NCBI GenBank assembly: GCA_003586115.2
Contig: QVOM02000112.1
Span: 47,608,743-47,672,742 of the forward strand
Source: Salvator merianae
Taxonomy: Eukaryota > Chordata > Lepidosauria > Squamata > Teiidae
Length of the DNA: 64,000 bases
Direction of reading: 5' to 3'
This document shows positions 32,401 through 43,079 of the stretch, one piece after another (the stretch's first letter is position 1; each line of letters begins with the position of its first letter). The notes beneath the pieces are model-generated. The model searched no databases, was not told the origin of the DNA, and saw only the letters and a program-made list of their open reading frames with translations. Position numbers and translations under genes: made by a program.

Positions 32401-35400
32401 CCCTTAGTGGGCAATCAGATGCTCACCGGGTAAGTGTATTTACACACTGCCCCACCACGACAGCATTCGAGAGATGCTACAGCCTACTACTAGCTGCTGA
32501 CAACAAAATCGTTGTCCATAGCTTGACTGGGAGTGACTAGATCACACCAGGTTAGCAACATTCGCATCTTCTTCCAGGTGCAAACAATGTGAGTTGGCAA
32601 TGCAACTGCAGCTGCGCAGTTGTGTACCATGTCCTTAATCTCCACAGCAACAGCCAGAGGTTGCTGTGGCCATTGTCATGGTGGTTGGGCCGCCATCTGC
32701 ACTGCAAGTGCTAGAGGCCTGGTACAGGGCTGTTCCAGCTCTTGCAGTGCAGATGGCTCCCACACCACAGGGTCTTGTACAGGTTAGAATGGTACTGATA
32801 TATTATTCTAGGCTATAAAGGCTATAAATGCACCCTAAGGCTGCATTCACACACATTAAGAAAAGCACCCCTGAGGCAGCTTAGAGACCACTGAGAGATG
32901 ATTTGCAAGGCATGATCATTCACACACCAGTCTACCTCTCCCCCAGTGAACATTCTAAGCTAGGAAAGGTGGATTAGAGATGGATGAGAACATGAGGGTT
33001 ACATTCTACCATCTTTAAAGCATTCGGAGTTGTGTTGGAGTAAGCAGTAAGACAGCAAACTTTGCTGACAACACCAAATAATTCAGTACAGTGAAAACTG
33101 AAAGAGACTGTGAAGAACTCCAGAAGGGAGTGGGCGATCAAGTGGCATATGAGCTTCAACATTAGTAAGTGCAAGGTGAAGCACACTGGAGCAAAAGAAC
33201 CCAATTACACCTATAAATTGATGGGGTATGAGCTTTCTGTGATAGACCGAGAAAGGGATCTTGGGATTCTGATGGATAACTCAATGAAGGTGTTGAATCA
33301 ATGTGCAGCAGCAACGGAAAAAGCAAATTCAGCGCTAGTGTAATTAGGAACAGTATAGAAAATTAATCTGCAAGCATCACTGTAGCTCTTTTTACATCTG
33401 TAGTAAAATTCTGATCACCAACCCTCAGAAAAGGAATTGTGGAACTGGAAAAAGGCTGGAACACCTTCTGTATGAGAACAGGCTGCATCGTTTAGGTCTA
33501 TTCAGCCTAGACAGATGATGTTTAAGAAGGGACTTGATTGCAATATATAAAATCATGCATGGTGTGCAAAGATAGATACAGAAAAATCCTCTCTCTATCA
33601 CATAACACTAGAACCAGGGCTCACTCTATGAAGCTGACAGAATTTCAAATGCTTAACAAGTAAATTTTCAACAGGTCATGTTTTTGTTTGCTCCTTATGT
33701 TATGCCTTATCAACTAAGCATTTGTCTGCCAATGTAGTTATCAGAACTAGAGTTCCCTGTGAACAATCAGTAATGCTATTTATGTACCATTTTAAAAAAG
33801 ACTGTTACAAATTCTGTTTTGGTGAATTTTCTGTTCTTTAAAATCTATAAATAAATATGGAATAAAACTCTGAATAAAATGTCAAACAAGACAAATGAAG
33901 GAATGCAAAAAAAAAGAATCTAGCAAACTGATTGCCTATATTTCAGGCAAGTGTGAGTTCTTCTGCTTTTTGCATGACTTTCTTAAATTGTCCATAATAG
34001 TACATTTGGCAGTCCTGTGCTATAAGTGATGTAGAACCCAATCCTCTAGATACTATTAGATAAGAGGTCCCATAACCTTGACCACTGACTTACTGTATAT
34101 AATAGTGTCAGTAGTATAGTACAGTACAATACAATACAGCTCAATACCACTTGAAAGTCTGCAGGTTCCTAAATCTTATAACTTATCATCCCTTTCTGCA
34201 CTAGACCTTTCTCAGGATTATATCCCGAAATAGGACCTGTCATCCACATGCTAACACAGACTATGGCAGGCCCGAAATGGATATAATCCAAAATAAGGCC
34301 TAGTGCAGATACGGCCATATTGTACACTGTGCGACTGTATAAATCTACTTAAGTGAAATCGACTTAATGCAAGTTATCAGGCATTACCTTTGCAAATTCC
34401 CATGAGTTAGAGGGCCAAAGCCAAGGCCTACAGTTTCCCCAGTTAATTTCCCCATTCCTTTGGGTGTGGTGACTCAAAATCTCCTTCTTCCATTCTTTAC
34501 ATAAGGAGCAAGCAGGCTGGAACTAGAAAGAAAAAGAAGGACAATCACAAGTGAGCTTTCAGTTTGTATACTAAAAACTATGCTTTTTCTGCATATAAAC
34601 TTGAAATATAAAGTTTCAAATCTTTCATCCAAGGTTAGGGGCCCAAAGTCTGAATAAAATCCCCACTGAGTCTAAGAGGGCTATCTATCCAAACGTTTTC
34701 ACAGTGTATTAAATCAGCTTCAGCTTCAGTGAAATCCAGCGGCGGTGCGTTCCTTTAAATGTGGGTGTTCGCTCGCTCGCTATCGCCCGTTCGCGGGGCC
34801 GCCGGGCCACCGTAGTGACGCAGCAAGTTGCTGCGACCTGCTAGGCGGCCCTGCGAACGGGCGATAGCGAGCGAGCGAACACCCACATTTAAAGGGACGC
34901 ACTGCCGCTGGTGAAATCACAACAAAATGTGAGTTTGCATGTGAAATGTGCAGTATTCTCAAATGAATCTGTATTTTTCTGCAGAGTGCTTTTTCCAGCA
35001 TTCCAAGTATATTGCTTCCAACTGGGTGTTCCAGAGGAGGGTAAGAGGATGTTACTTTAATATTTGTGCTTGTGGTGTTGCAGGTACTCCAGCACCCTTC
35101 AGAAGTCTATAAGAAGGCAACCAGAGTGCACCTGTGCAAGGAACTGTGGCTAAAAGAACTCATACGAAAAATTAAAGAGACAGGGTGGCTCTTGCAGCTC
35201 TTCAGCCTGCTAAAGAAGAAAAAGCACAAGACAGCTGTTGAAGAAAATAGGTTCGGACATCCACTAGTCCTGCAGAACTCCTGCAAAGGGATCAAGACTT
35301 TAGTTCTAACTTTTGTTGTTGTTCTATTTGCAGGGTTGCAAAGGACAATGCTTATACATTCATTGTAGGCTTGCCAGATTAAAGTTTTGCACAGAAACAC

Positions 35401-38400
35401 ACCTGAGCATTGAAACACTGGAGGAAAGCAGCCAGTGACCTACAGGTTGTGCTGACCAATCAGTTAGAGCAGGGAAAATAATTTCAGACAAGGTGTGTTA
35501 GGTGGACGGAGCTCTTGCCCTGAGAACAAGTGCACTAGATGTGTTTTAACTATTCAGGTCTGCATTTTTCTTAAGCCAAAACATATGTAATTCCATTTGG
35601 AATTCATTTTGAAGTGTAAAGTAAGGCCCGTGTATAGCTATGGCCTAGGCAATAAAGGTAAACAGCACATCTGCACAATACTGTATTTTTCTAATTGTCA
35701 TTTTATTGTAAATAACTAGGATTTATAACAAAGGAAAGTATGTATTTTTTAAAACGTTTCAAAATTTTATAAACTTTAGTACAGTTAGACAAAGAAGATG
35801 AGGCAAAGAAAGAGAGAAATATAAAGCAAATTTAAACCCACTCAACAAAGTCCATTTACAAAGTGTCAAGCATGAGTAAGAACTGAGAGATGGTACCTTC
35901 ACTGCTGGCAAGAAAAAGGCAGCAGATAAGGTTCAATTAAAGGGCCTGTTCACACTTTCCACCTTAGAACAGGATCATTATCCTGTTCTATGGTGGAACT
36001 GACCTCACACTGCAAAAGCCATTTGTACTGTGAGGCCTTAGAACAGACCAGCTACCAGAATTTATAGTGTGAATGATGGTGGCCTGCACCATGACAGCAG
36101 CTGGGGAATCTTCCGGCCACTGTCATGGTGACTGGGAATACAGCAGGACTGCACCGCCACAACCACAGCTGTGCCACTCTGCATTCACACCCAGACATGT
36201 GAACACAGAACATGTTCGCACTTTTCAATTAGCCCATTCTAATTAGCCCATTCTACGGTGGAATAGACCCCATCGTGCAGACACCATCTGCACAATGGGG
36301 CCTAAAAACTCACTTGAAGTCAGCTATCGGAGTTCACAGGTGCGAACACCAGTAGTTGTGCCTGATCCTTGCCATTACAGCGTCCGGCAAGCATCCAGCC
36401 GCTGCCATGGTGACTGCCTGCACACGCGCAACAGGCAATGGGGCCTACCCTTTGCACGGGCCCAATTGGGCCCACGCAAGGCCCCGATAGGGCCTGTGAT
36501 GCCCCGACTGGGCCTGGGAGGCCAGATGAGGCCACGCTGTGCCCCATCTGGTGTTCTAGTGCCCAATCACGGGCACGGACAGTCAACACGGCAGTGGTCT
36601 GCAAGTGTTGGGCCGCTGTCATGGCAACCAGGATGCCCACACAGTGCGAAGGCGCAAGGCAGATCACACCTGTACACTGGACCCCTCACCATAGCGCCAT
36701 TGGGCCTACCCAAACAGGCCCGCAGCACCCCAATCAGTGACGCTTTTCTTATCTTGCAGGTACTAGAATAAGTTATGCATGTTATGCTTTTCACTTTAGA
36801 CTGGCAGCAAATCACATAATCACCAAATTCTGTTTCTCTGAATTATTTTGATTCTTTACAACTGAAGGATATGAACCATAAATATGACTGAGTGAATTTT
36901 ATGATGTAAAGTAAAGAAACTTAATGCACCTTAGGGGGAAGAGTGTTCCACAGTCTGGGGGCCACCACTGAAAAGGCCCTATCCCAGGTGCCCACCCCAC
37001 TTGCTATTGACTCCAACTCACTCTTCCCACTTTACCTTAAAAAATGAAAACAACCACTACTTCAAATGCTCTCACTTCTAATCCTAAAGAGAATCTTCAA
37101 TACATAAAACTATAACAAGTGTCCCACTGAACTGGACCTGTGGTTCATCTTGTCCAGCAGTCTGTTCTCATAATGCCAACCAGCTGCACAGGAAAATCCA
37201 CCAGCAGGACAAAAACACAGAACTTGTTCTGCTTGCAGCCTCCCAGCTGTGGCCTTTGGAGGCATTCCACATCTGGAGGCATACAATACAAGTGACAACA
37301 GCAGTAAACACCCAGAAAAAAAAAATCAGTCTAAATATTTTAAAATAGGCAAGGGTACACTTTCTTTTCTGTTGTGGTACTTTGAAATAATTATTCTTTT
37401 AGTGACAAGCACCAGAGGCACAGCTACAGTAGACAGGTCCCTGGCAAAGAAAGCAAGATGGGGCCCCCACACCATGCTGACAAGACTAAAACATTCACAA
37501 AGTGTAAGAATAAACACCAGGTTCATCAGCCAGCCAAACCAGATACATCTGAGTCAGCCAACTATTTTCCCTGGCTTCTGGGGCTCCTTGGGCTATGGGG
37601 CTGCAGATAAAAACATGGTGTGATACAGTAGTAACTATATCCTGAGCCAATCATTTCCAAGAATATTTCAAAGTAGTCGACTTGCACTGTTTCCAGCTCT
37701 ATTGTTTCTGCAGACCCCATTCTTTTGACCTCAAACACTGTAATATGAAGTCATTATTCTAGTGCAGTGTTATTGGCTTGTTTGCGCTAATGTTCCACTG
37801 CGCTGTCAAAATTTGCACAAATATATGCATGCTGCCTGGTCACACTTACTCAATGACTGCATAATTTCCAGGCTTGTCCAGACACATGCACAACTCTTTC
37901 CTATTTGTCACTAAAATGGTGATAAAAAATTTACCAGTTTAGGGACAGACCAGAAAAGCACAGAAATCAAATGACGATTATCCAATCTGATGTGTCTTTC
38001 ACTTTGCTGTTGCATAAACAAAGGACAAACAGTGTGAGAGGCAGTCTATCCTCTGCATGCTGTTTGCTCCGTCGTGCTAAAGTGTGAGCAGGCTTATGGT
38101 TTCCAAAAGTTAAATACTTCCAACCACGAATGGGGATGGATGGGAGTTCATGCAATATTTCCTCTTATGGTCATGTGGAGCAAAACTGCAAGACACTCTT
38201 CGACAATACGGTAAGTGCAAACAAGTCCTAAGTACAGCACACAGACAGCAGTTTGTCAAAACATGAGTTTAACTGCATTCCCACAGAGACTGATATGAGA
38301 AATCCTGTTTTAAAGTACTTCGATAAACCCCCTTCATTTGTGAAACTCAGACCCTTTCTGCACTTACCTGCTGTAGAAACAGATTGGTGGGTCTGGATTA

Positions 38401-41400
38401 GCCCAGCCCACTGATCTGGATCACTGGAAGGTATGGGCTGGATCAGCACCATCTGCACTGAATGCACTGATCCGGATCAGCCCACAGCGTGGCCACAAAG
38501 ATTGTGCAAGCCTCACACCCACACCCACACACCTACAAAGGCTAGGAACAAAAGTTCCTAGCCCCAGGGCCTCTGGGGTGTGCTTTGCGGCAGCTCAGCT
38601 GTACACCTTCCGCGTTCCAGATTAGGCCAGCTGATCCGCTGGTAGTCCTGATTAATCAGAACTACCAGTAATCCAGACAGAGCGGACCAGTGGTGGGCAT
38701 GGCCTCATAGATCTGCACTAACATGCAGATCCACAAAGCCTAGAAATGTACTACACGGATCCTTAATCCAGATTAAGGGTCCATGCAGAAAGGCCCTCAG
38801 TTCATTAACTTCTGTTGTAACCCATATGTCAAAAGAGAAATTAATTCCCAAATATCTAATTTGCACTTAAAAACTGTAATTCATATCACTAAAGCTCTCA
38901 CTGATCAGGGAGGAATAAACTTTGTTCTACAATTAGTTTATATATTTATAATAGACCACTGATTACTCCAAATTAGAGATGTGCAAAGCAAGAATTCAAA
39001 ATGGTCATGCCAATAACTTCAAAATGGAAAGTAAAGAACAATTAACACTCACAAGTTGGTACAGGTTTCTTTGGAATGCAGCCACATCTGAAGTTATTTC
39101 AGAACAATTACACCTGGCAAAAGGAGTTATCCAAAATGCTACTTTTTATATCACTTGGCAATATTTTCTACAACATGCTCCATCTCGTACAGACTTTGAA
39201 ATTCCAAACTACCACCCATTAAAATTTTGGTTGGGTCTGTCCATGGAATCTCAACAAAGGGATGGGCAATTATGATTATGACCAAGATTCCATCATCCTC
39301 TGTTAGAATCTGTATTATAATGTTATGGTTGTTTATGTAACATACTTATTATTTCCAATAAAGTTTTACTTATTTAAAAAAATGGTCACACCACTTTTAC
39401 ACTTTTAAAACATTTGAAATGGCATTTTGCACACTTCAATCTTTCTCATTTGCTTATATTTGTGTGCTTTACAAATCTCTGAAATTGTTCATTTGAAGGA
39501 TTTCAGGTTCAGACACAATCTGTAATTTTACACACAAACGTAGTATTCCTTCATCTCACAAAAACTTGCTTCAAAACCTCAGCTAAGCATCAAAAGGTGG
39601 CAGCTTTGTCCTGATGAAGAAAAAGGGAATACAAACTTTGGCAAAAAAATGCAAACAGACAGTAACAGATACAAAAATAAAACTTGAGAAGTATATTATA
39701 AGATATATTTTACAAGATACAGCTTGGAAAGCTTCAAAAAAGAGGTTGGACTAGCTCAATATGGAGAAGGCTATTGAATGTGAATTTCCAGAGAATAGCA
39801 AGGAGAAATAAGAAGGCCTTCTTAAATGAACAATAGAATGGAAAAGACAACAGCTGTCTTCAAGATAATTGGAGATTACCAAGGGAATGTTTCATGCAAA
39901 ATGTGCATGACAAAAGACAAAAATGGTAAAGACCTAATGAAAGTAGATGAAATAAAGAAGAGGTAGCAAGGATACACAGAAGGACTATACAAGAAAGATC
40001 TTAACTTCACTGATAACCATGATAAGTGTGGTCACTGACCTAGAGCTAAACATCCTGGAGAGTTAGGTCAAGTGGGCCTTAGGAAGTATTGCTAACAACG
40101 GGCCTTTCTGCACTTTCTACCTTAGAATGGGATAATTATAGTCCAGCTGCTCCTGGTATAGCTGTGGACTGCTTCACAGCTGTACCAGGAGCAGCTGGTC
40201 TATAATAATCCCATTCTAAGGTAGAAAGTGCAGAAAGGCCCAACAAGGCTAGCAGAAGTGATGGAAATCCATCTGAACTATTTAAAATCCTAAAAAATAA
40301 TGCTGTTAAAGTGCAGCACTCAATGTGCCAGCAAATTTGGAAAACTCCACAATGGCCACTGGATTGGAAAAGGTCACTTTGTGTTCCATTCCCAAAGCAG
40401 GGCAGTGACAACGAATGTTCAAACTATAGAACAACTGCACTATTTCACACACTGTCAAGGTTATATTCAAGATTCTGTAAGCTAGGCTTCAGTGGTATGT
40501 GAACTGAGAACTACCAGAAGTCCAAGCAGTTTTCAAAGAAGTAGAGGAACTAGACATCAAATCGCCAACATTCACTGGATTATGGAGAAAGTAAGGAAGT
40601 TCCAGAAAACATCTATTTCTGCTTCATTGTCTACACTAAAGTCTTTGACAGTGTTGATCACATCAAACTGTGGCAAGTTCTTAAAAAGATGGGAGTACCA
40701 GACCACCTTACGTTTCTCCTGAGGAACTTATATGTGAGTAAAGAAGCAACAGTTAGAACAAAACATGGAACAACTCATTAGTTCAAGATTAACAAAGGAG
40801 TGCAACAAGGCTTTATATTGTCACCATATTTGTTTAACTTATATGGAAAGTACATCATGCAAAATGCCAGGCTGGATTAATCAAAAGCCAAAATTGATTG
40901 CCAGGAAAAATATCAACAACCTCAGATATGCAGATGATACCACTCTAATGGCAGAAAGTGAAGAAGAATTAAGGAGCCTCTTGATGTGGGTGAAAGAGGA
41001 GAGTGCAAAAACTGGCTTGAAGTTCAACATTAAAAATCTAAGATCCATGGTGTCCAGTCCCATCACTTCCTAGCACACAGAAGGGGAAGAAATGGAAGCA
41101 GTGTCAGATTTTATTTTGTTGGGCTCAAAGATCATTGCAGAAGGTGACTGCAGCCATGAAATTAAAAGTCACTTGCTTCTTTGGAGGAAAACTAAGGCAA
41201 ACCTGAACAGCATACTAAAAAGCACAGACACCACCTTGCTGACAAAGGTCCATATAGTCAAAGCTAGGATTTTCCTAGGAGTAATGTAGGGCTGTTAAGA
41301 GTTGGACCATAAGGAAGGTTGAGCACCAAAAGAATCAATGCTTTCGAACTGTGGTGCCAGAGAAGACTTTTGAGAGTCCCCTGGACTCAACAAGGTCCAA

Positions 41401-43079
41401 TCAGTCAATACTAAAGGAAATCAACCCTGACAGTTCACTGGAAGAACAAATCCTGAAGCTGAAGCTCAGATACTTTGACTACATAACGAGAAGACAGGAC
41501 TCAAAGGAAAAGACCCCGATGCTAGGAAAGATTGATGGCAAAAGGAGAAAGGGATGGCAGATGATCAAATGGATAGCGTTGTGGACACAAGAAACATAAG
41601 AAATACTGGAGCAAGGGCTTTTAAGTACTTTTCTGTCCCCTTCCTCTGCACTCCAAAACAATGGCCCTGTTTGCACTTTGCGAGAGGAACATTCCTGGCC
41701 ACTCATTAGTAAGATGGGTTTGCACCTGCAAACGGAGTGAGCTGCTTTGAAGCTCACCAAAGCCCACGTGATGCTCACCTGAAGCTGAGTAGCACTGGTG
41801 CAGAACAAAGCAGTCCGGAACCCAACTAGTATGATCAGGTGAGGTTTGGGAGTGGTGCGTTTGCACCACTTCCGCGTCTGGAGCAGCACGAGGGCATGGA
41901 TGGTGCAGCCACATATGCACCATCTGGCAGTCGCTTCGAACCACGGCATTTGGTCCGGGATCTGGACCCTGGAGGCCGTTCCAAAGACCACGAATGCACT
42001 AGTGCACTCCCATTCGCACTGCTTCCAGAACAGATCAGCTTCCAGGGGGTTCCAGCACAAACCAGTGCGAAGGCGTCTCACCCTACCCGATGCTGACCGG
42101 AACCGACCGTGCTAATTATACTGTTCCACTCCCATAAGTGCGAAAAAGCCCTGCGATCAAAACAGCACTGTAATAAAACTGCACAGTTTTCACTCAATCA
42201 TATCCATGCAACATGGTGGCCGTTTTAATAACACGGATCAGCATCATTCATACTTGCCACCAGCATGCCTGTCATACTGATAACAAAGGTATCACACAAT
42301 AACGAATTTGCTTTCTCTAGAAGTACAGACGCACTGATAGCTTAAACACAGTCAAGTTCAAAAGTTAGATTCTAACATACATTACTATTATTTCCCATTC
42401 TCTTTAATGCTGGATTTAATGATATGTATGATAACTTAACAGGCATGCTGTTCATTCTTTGGTTACGTAGTTCTGCTTTTCTGGTTTTATTATTACAATA
42501 TTAATAGAAATTTAAAAATTGAGAGAGAGGATAGCTAAACATATCGGATAAACAAACGCTTCATCGCTTCTTTGTTTGCCTCAGTACAATCAAAACTACT
42601 TACGTAGCAAATCACACGACACGTGACATCTTCCAATTTCACTAAGCGGCGCAATACAATGTCTATCCTTCGTCCCTCTCCAACGCCCCCCCCCCAGAGT
42701 TTGGACGAAAAGCCCATTATTACACCCAAGAAATATTACTTTAGATCAGCAAGCCAAAGTTAAGGCATATTATCGGTTTCTTAAATAGAAAATACAATAC
42801 TGTTTCCTCCGGCCGTGCGCGAGGGCTGGGGCTGCCTAAACGCGGCAGGGCGAGGGGGCTCACCTGCTTGCCTCGAGGGGAACAGCGCTCGGTACACCGA
42901 CGGCCCGAGGGGTTTAGGCGAGCCGAGCCGCGAGCGAGGAGCTGGCGGTGAAAAGCCTGGATTTGTTCCCCGGCAAAGCGCTGCAAAGCGGCCCGCAAAA
43001 GCAGCAAGCAGTGTCCCGCCTTCACCCAATTCTTATATTCGGCGCAGTTGAGCCGAGAAGCCAGTTCCGCCAGCGCCAT
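26188..43079 (-). CDS. CXorf38: CXorf38 orthologue (DUF4559 family), complete (6 coding exons)
   Basis: Exons in gene order: 43079-42864, 34522-34388, 32253-32131, 29283-29134, 28069-27902, 26400-26188. They join to 1005 nt, 334 residues plus stop (human about 319). The function of the family is not established. Visible features: a conserved N-terminal helical block ([20 protein letters not shown]), a Cys/His-rich stretch (C62, C66, C77, C80, H90, H91, C103) that could bind metal, a conserved [10 protein letters not shown] segment, a mid-region with RNELMH at 163-168, and a C-terminal half predicted to be helical and coiled, rich in Glu and Lys. All introns are GT-AG. The ATG at 43079 is chosen because it matches the mammalian start; an in-frame GTG lies one codon upstream. 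Downstream on the same strand there is no further gene before convergent ATP6AP2. Identity rests on residue-level similarity along the protein and on synteny. Confidence 0.95.
27095..27162 (+). mobile_element. SINE/LINE 3' tail
   Basis: GTAAGCCGCCCCGAGTCTCC, GGGGCGGCATATAAGTCC and (AATA)n form the characteristic 3' end of squamate SINEs. Confidence 0.7.
27325..27820 (+). mobile_element. Solo LTR of an endogenous retrovirus, 496 bp
   Basis: Begins TGTGAGG and ends CTACGACA, so has TGT...ACA termini, with a 4-bp duplication TAGT (27321-27324, 27821-27824). Inside, in the right order, are a TATATAA box (27681-27687), an AATAAA signal (27775-27780) and a short pyrimidine-rich U5. No internal viral genes are present, as after LTR-LTR recombination. 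A 4-bp duplication fits class I (gammaretrovirus-like) elements. Confidence 0.75.
27902..28069 (-). CDS. CXorf38: CXorf38 exon 5
   Basis: Residues 209-264, [15 protein letters not shown] to QEIMSEE. Acceptor AAATAG, donor GAG/GTAACT. Start of the coiled C-terminal half. Confidence 0.93.
28070..29133. other. CXorf38 intron 4, nothing recognised
   Basis: Short overlapping frames on both strands at 28118-28582 have no recognisable similarity; no clear repeat boundary seen. Confidence 0.4.
29134..29283 (-). CDS. CXorf38: CXorf38 exon 4
   Basis: Residues 159-208, [15 protein letters not shown] to ATSIEK. Acceptor TCTCTAG, donor AAG/GTAACA. Contains the RNELMH motif. Confidence 0.95.
30034..30518. 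mobile_element. Harbinger-like MITE
   Basis: Left end GGGCCTTCTGCACTTATC preceded by TAA; right end TTAAGTGTGAACCC. The interior has a repeated, mirrored ACCATACTAGGC/GCCTAGTATGGT and paired GTGTGAA segments. The right tip has diverged and its duplication is unclear. Confidence 0.6.
31093..31767. mobile_element. PIF/Harbinger-like MITE, 675 bp, CpG-rich
   Basis: Ends GGGCCTGTTCGCACTTAG and TAGTGCGAACAGGCCC, flanked by TTT on both sides (31090-31092, 31768-31770). The many intact CpGs and near-identical ends suggest a young copy. Frames of up to 144 codons inside it overlap on both strands and are not genes. Confidence 0.8.
32131..32253 (-). CDS. CXorf38: CXorf38 exon 3
   Basis: Residues 118-158, [20 protein letters not shown] to QKKVRE. 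Acceptor ATATAG, donor GAG/GTAATC. Confidence 0.94.
32383..32835. mobile_element. PIF/Harbinger-like MITE, 453 bp
   Basis: Left end GGGCCTGTTCACACTTTG, decayed right end TATAAATGCACCC, flanked by TAA (32380-32382, 32836-32838). A third, older copy of the 13311/31093 family. A different GGCTGCATTCACAC-type end starts directly after it at 32840. Confidence 0.65.
33050..33665 (+). mobile_element. CR1/L2-type LINE fragment
   Basis: Decodes in broken frame to [18 protein letters not shown], then [14 protein letters not shown] and [12 protein letters not shown], the C-terminal part of the reverse transcriptase, followed by the ERLE-HLRLFSLDR-type segment (about 33440-33540). Homologous to 8440-9740. 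Frameshifts and stops; not functional. Confidence 0.75.
34190..34315. mobile_element. Short Harbinger-like MITE
   Basis: CCCTTTCTGCACTAGACC ... GGCCTAGTGCAGATACGGC, an inverted repeat flanked by CAT. The interior has GGATTATATCC and GGATATAATCC arms, as in 376-555. Confidence 0.6.
34388..34522 (-). CDS. CXorf38: CXorf38 exon 2
   Basis: Residues 73-117, [15 protein letters not shown] to SNSWEFAK. Acceptor TTCTAG, donor AAG/GTAATG. Carries the CxxC pair and the WGNCRPW block. Confidence 0.94.
34737..34910. mobile_element. hAT-type MITE, CAGCGGCGG family, 174 bp
   Basis: Ends CAGCGGCGGTGCGTTCCTTT and AAAGGGACGCACTGCCGCTG with an exact 8-bp duplication GTGAAATC (34729-34736, 34911-34918). The arms pair over about 70 bases with few mismatches, including (GCTC)n blocks. 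Best-preserved copy of the family in this window. Confidence 0.85.
34920..35941. other. CXorf38 intron 1, nothing recognised
   Basis: The 100-codon plus and 103-codon minus frames at 35066-35418 overlap and look non-coding (Lys runs, no known match). Confidence 0.35.
35942..36770. mobile_element. One or two degraded Harbinger-like MITEs
   Basis: 35942 begins GGGCCTGTTCACACTTTCC after AAA; a mirrored CATGTGAACAC lies near 36195-36208. A second copy seems to begin at about 36210 (ACATGTTCGCACTTTT) and holds GC-rich sequence with repeated GGGCC motifs up to about 36740. Right end of the second copy not found. Frames of up to 158 codons here are repeat artefacts. Confidence 0.45.
37110..37265. 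repeat. Interspersed repeat, partial copy
   Basis: CCCACTGAACTGGACCTGTG, TCATCTTGTCCAGCA and GTCTGTTCTCATAATGCCAA match the family also present at 13972 and 58968. Confidence 0.5.
37774..38228. mobile_element. Probable MITE with GGCTTGTTTGC ends
   Basis: Left GGCTTGTTTGCGCTAATG, right GTAAGTGCAAACAAGTCC. Interior with GTCACACTTACTC and GTGTGAGCAGGC segments. No exact duplication recognised. Confidence 0.5.
38350..38796. mobile_element. Harbinger-like MITE, 447 bp
   Basis: Ends GACCCTTTCTGCACTTACC and CCATGCAGAAAGGCCC, flanked by TCA on both sides (38347-38349, 38797-38799). The interior has many GATCTGGAT/ATCCAGATT palindromic blocks. Same subfamily as 19032-19657. Confidence 0.75.
38990..39385 (+). 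mobile_element. LINE (L1-like) 3' end
   Basis: An open 98-codon stretch (38979-39275) encodes [20 protein letters not shown] and [18 protein letters not shown], which reads like the end of a LINE ORF, followed by AATAAAG and an A-rich tail near 39380. The family assignment is uncertain. Confidence 0.5.
39690..41640 (+). mobile_element. BovB (RTE) LINE copy, broken reverse transcriptase
   Basis: Broken plus-strand frames follow the BovB ORF in order: [50 protein letters not shown], then [19 protein letters not shown] with the YADD catalytic motif at 40927-40938, then [20 protein letters not shown] and [19 protein letters not shown]. Frameshifts and stops abolish function. It lies antisense to CXorf38 within its intron 1 and is interrupted by the MITE at 40100-40241. 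Confidence 0.88.
40100..40241. mobile_element. Foldback MITE, 142 bp, nested in BovB
   Basis: The two halves pair along about 67 bases with three mismatches. Ends GGGCCTTTCTGCACTTTC and GAAAGTGCAGAAAGGCCC; 3-bp duplication AAC (40097-40099, 40242-40244). The central loop is about 8 bases (GGACTGCT). Confidence 0.88.
41663..42151. mobile_element. Harbinger-like MITE, about 489 bp
   Basis: Left GGCCCTGTTTGCACTTTG, right CATAAGTGCGAAAAAGCCC. The interior carries GTGCGTTTGCACCA and TTCGCACTGC segments. The 200-codon minus frame at 41479-42081 crosses from BovB into this element, so it is chance. Confidence 0.6.
42152..42640. other. CXorf38 intron 1 near exon 1, nothing recognised
   Basis: AT-rich; no element recognised. 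Confidence 0.35.

Noticed and set aside
36295..36771. 158-codon plus-strand frame rich in Pro, Gly and Arg
   Set aside because: It lies in GC-rich MITE sequence with overlapping frames on the other strand; composition reflects repeated GGGCC motifs.
41479..42081. 200-codon minus-strand open frame, the longest in the window
   Set aside because: It crosses from the BovB remnant into a MITE, has no recognisable domain, and several other overlapping frames on the other strand come from the same MITE.
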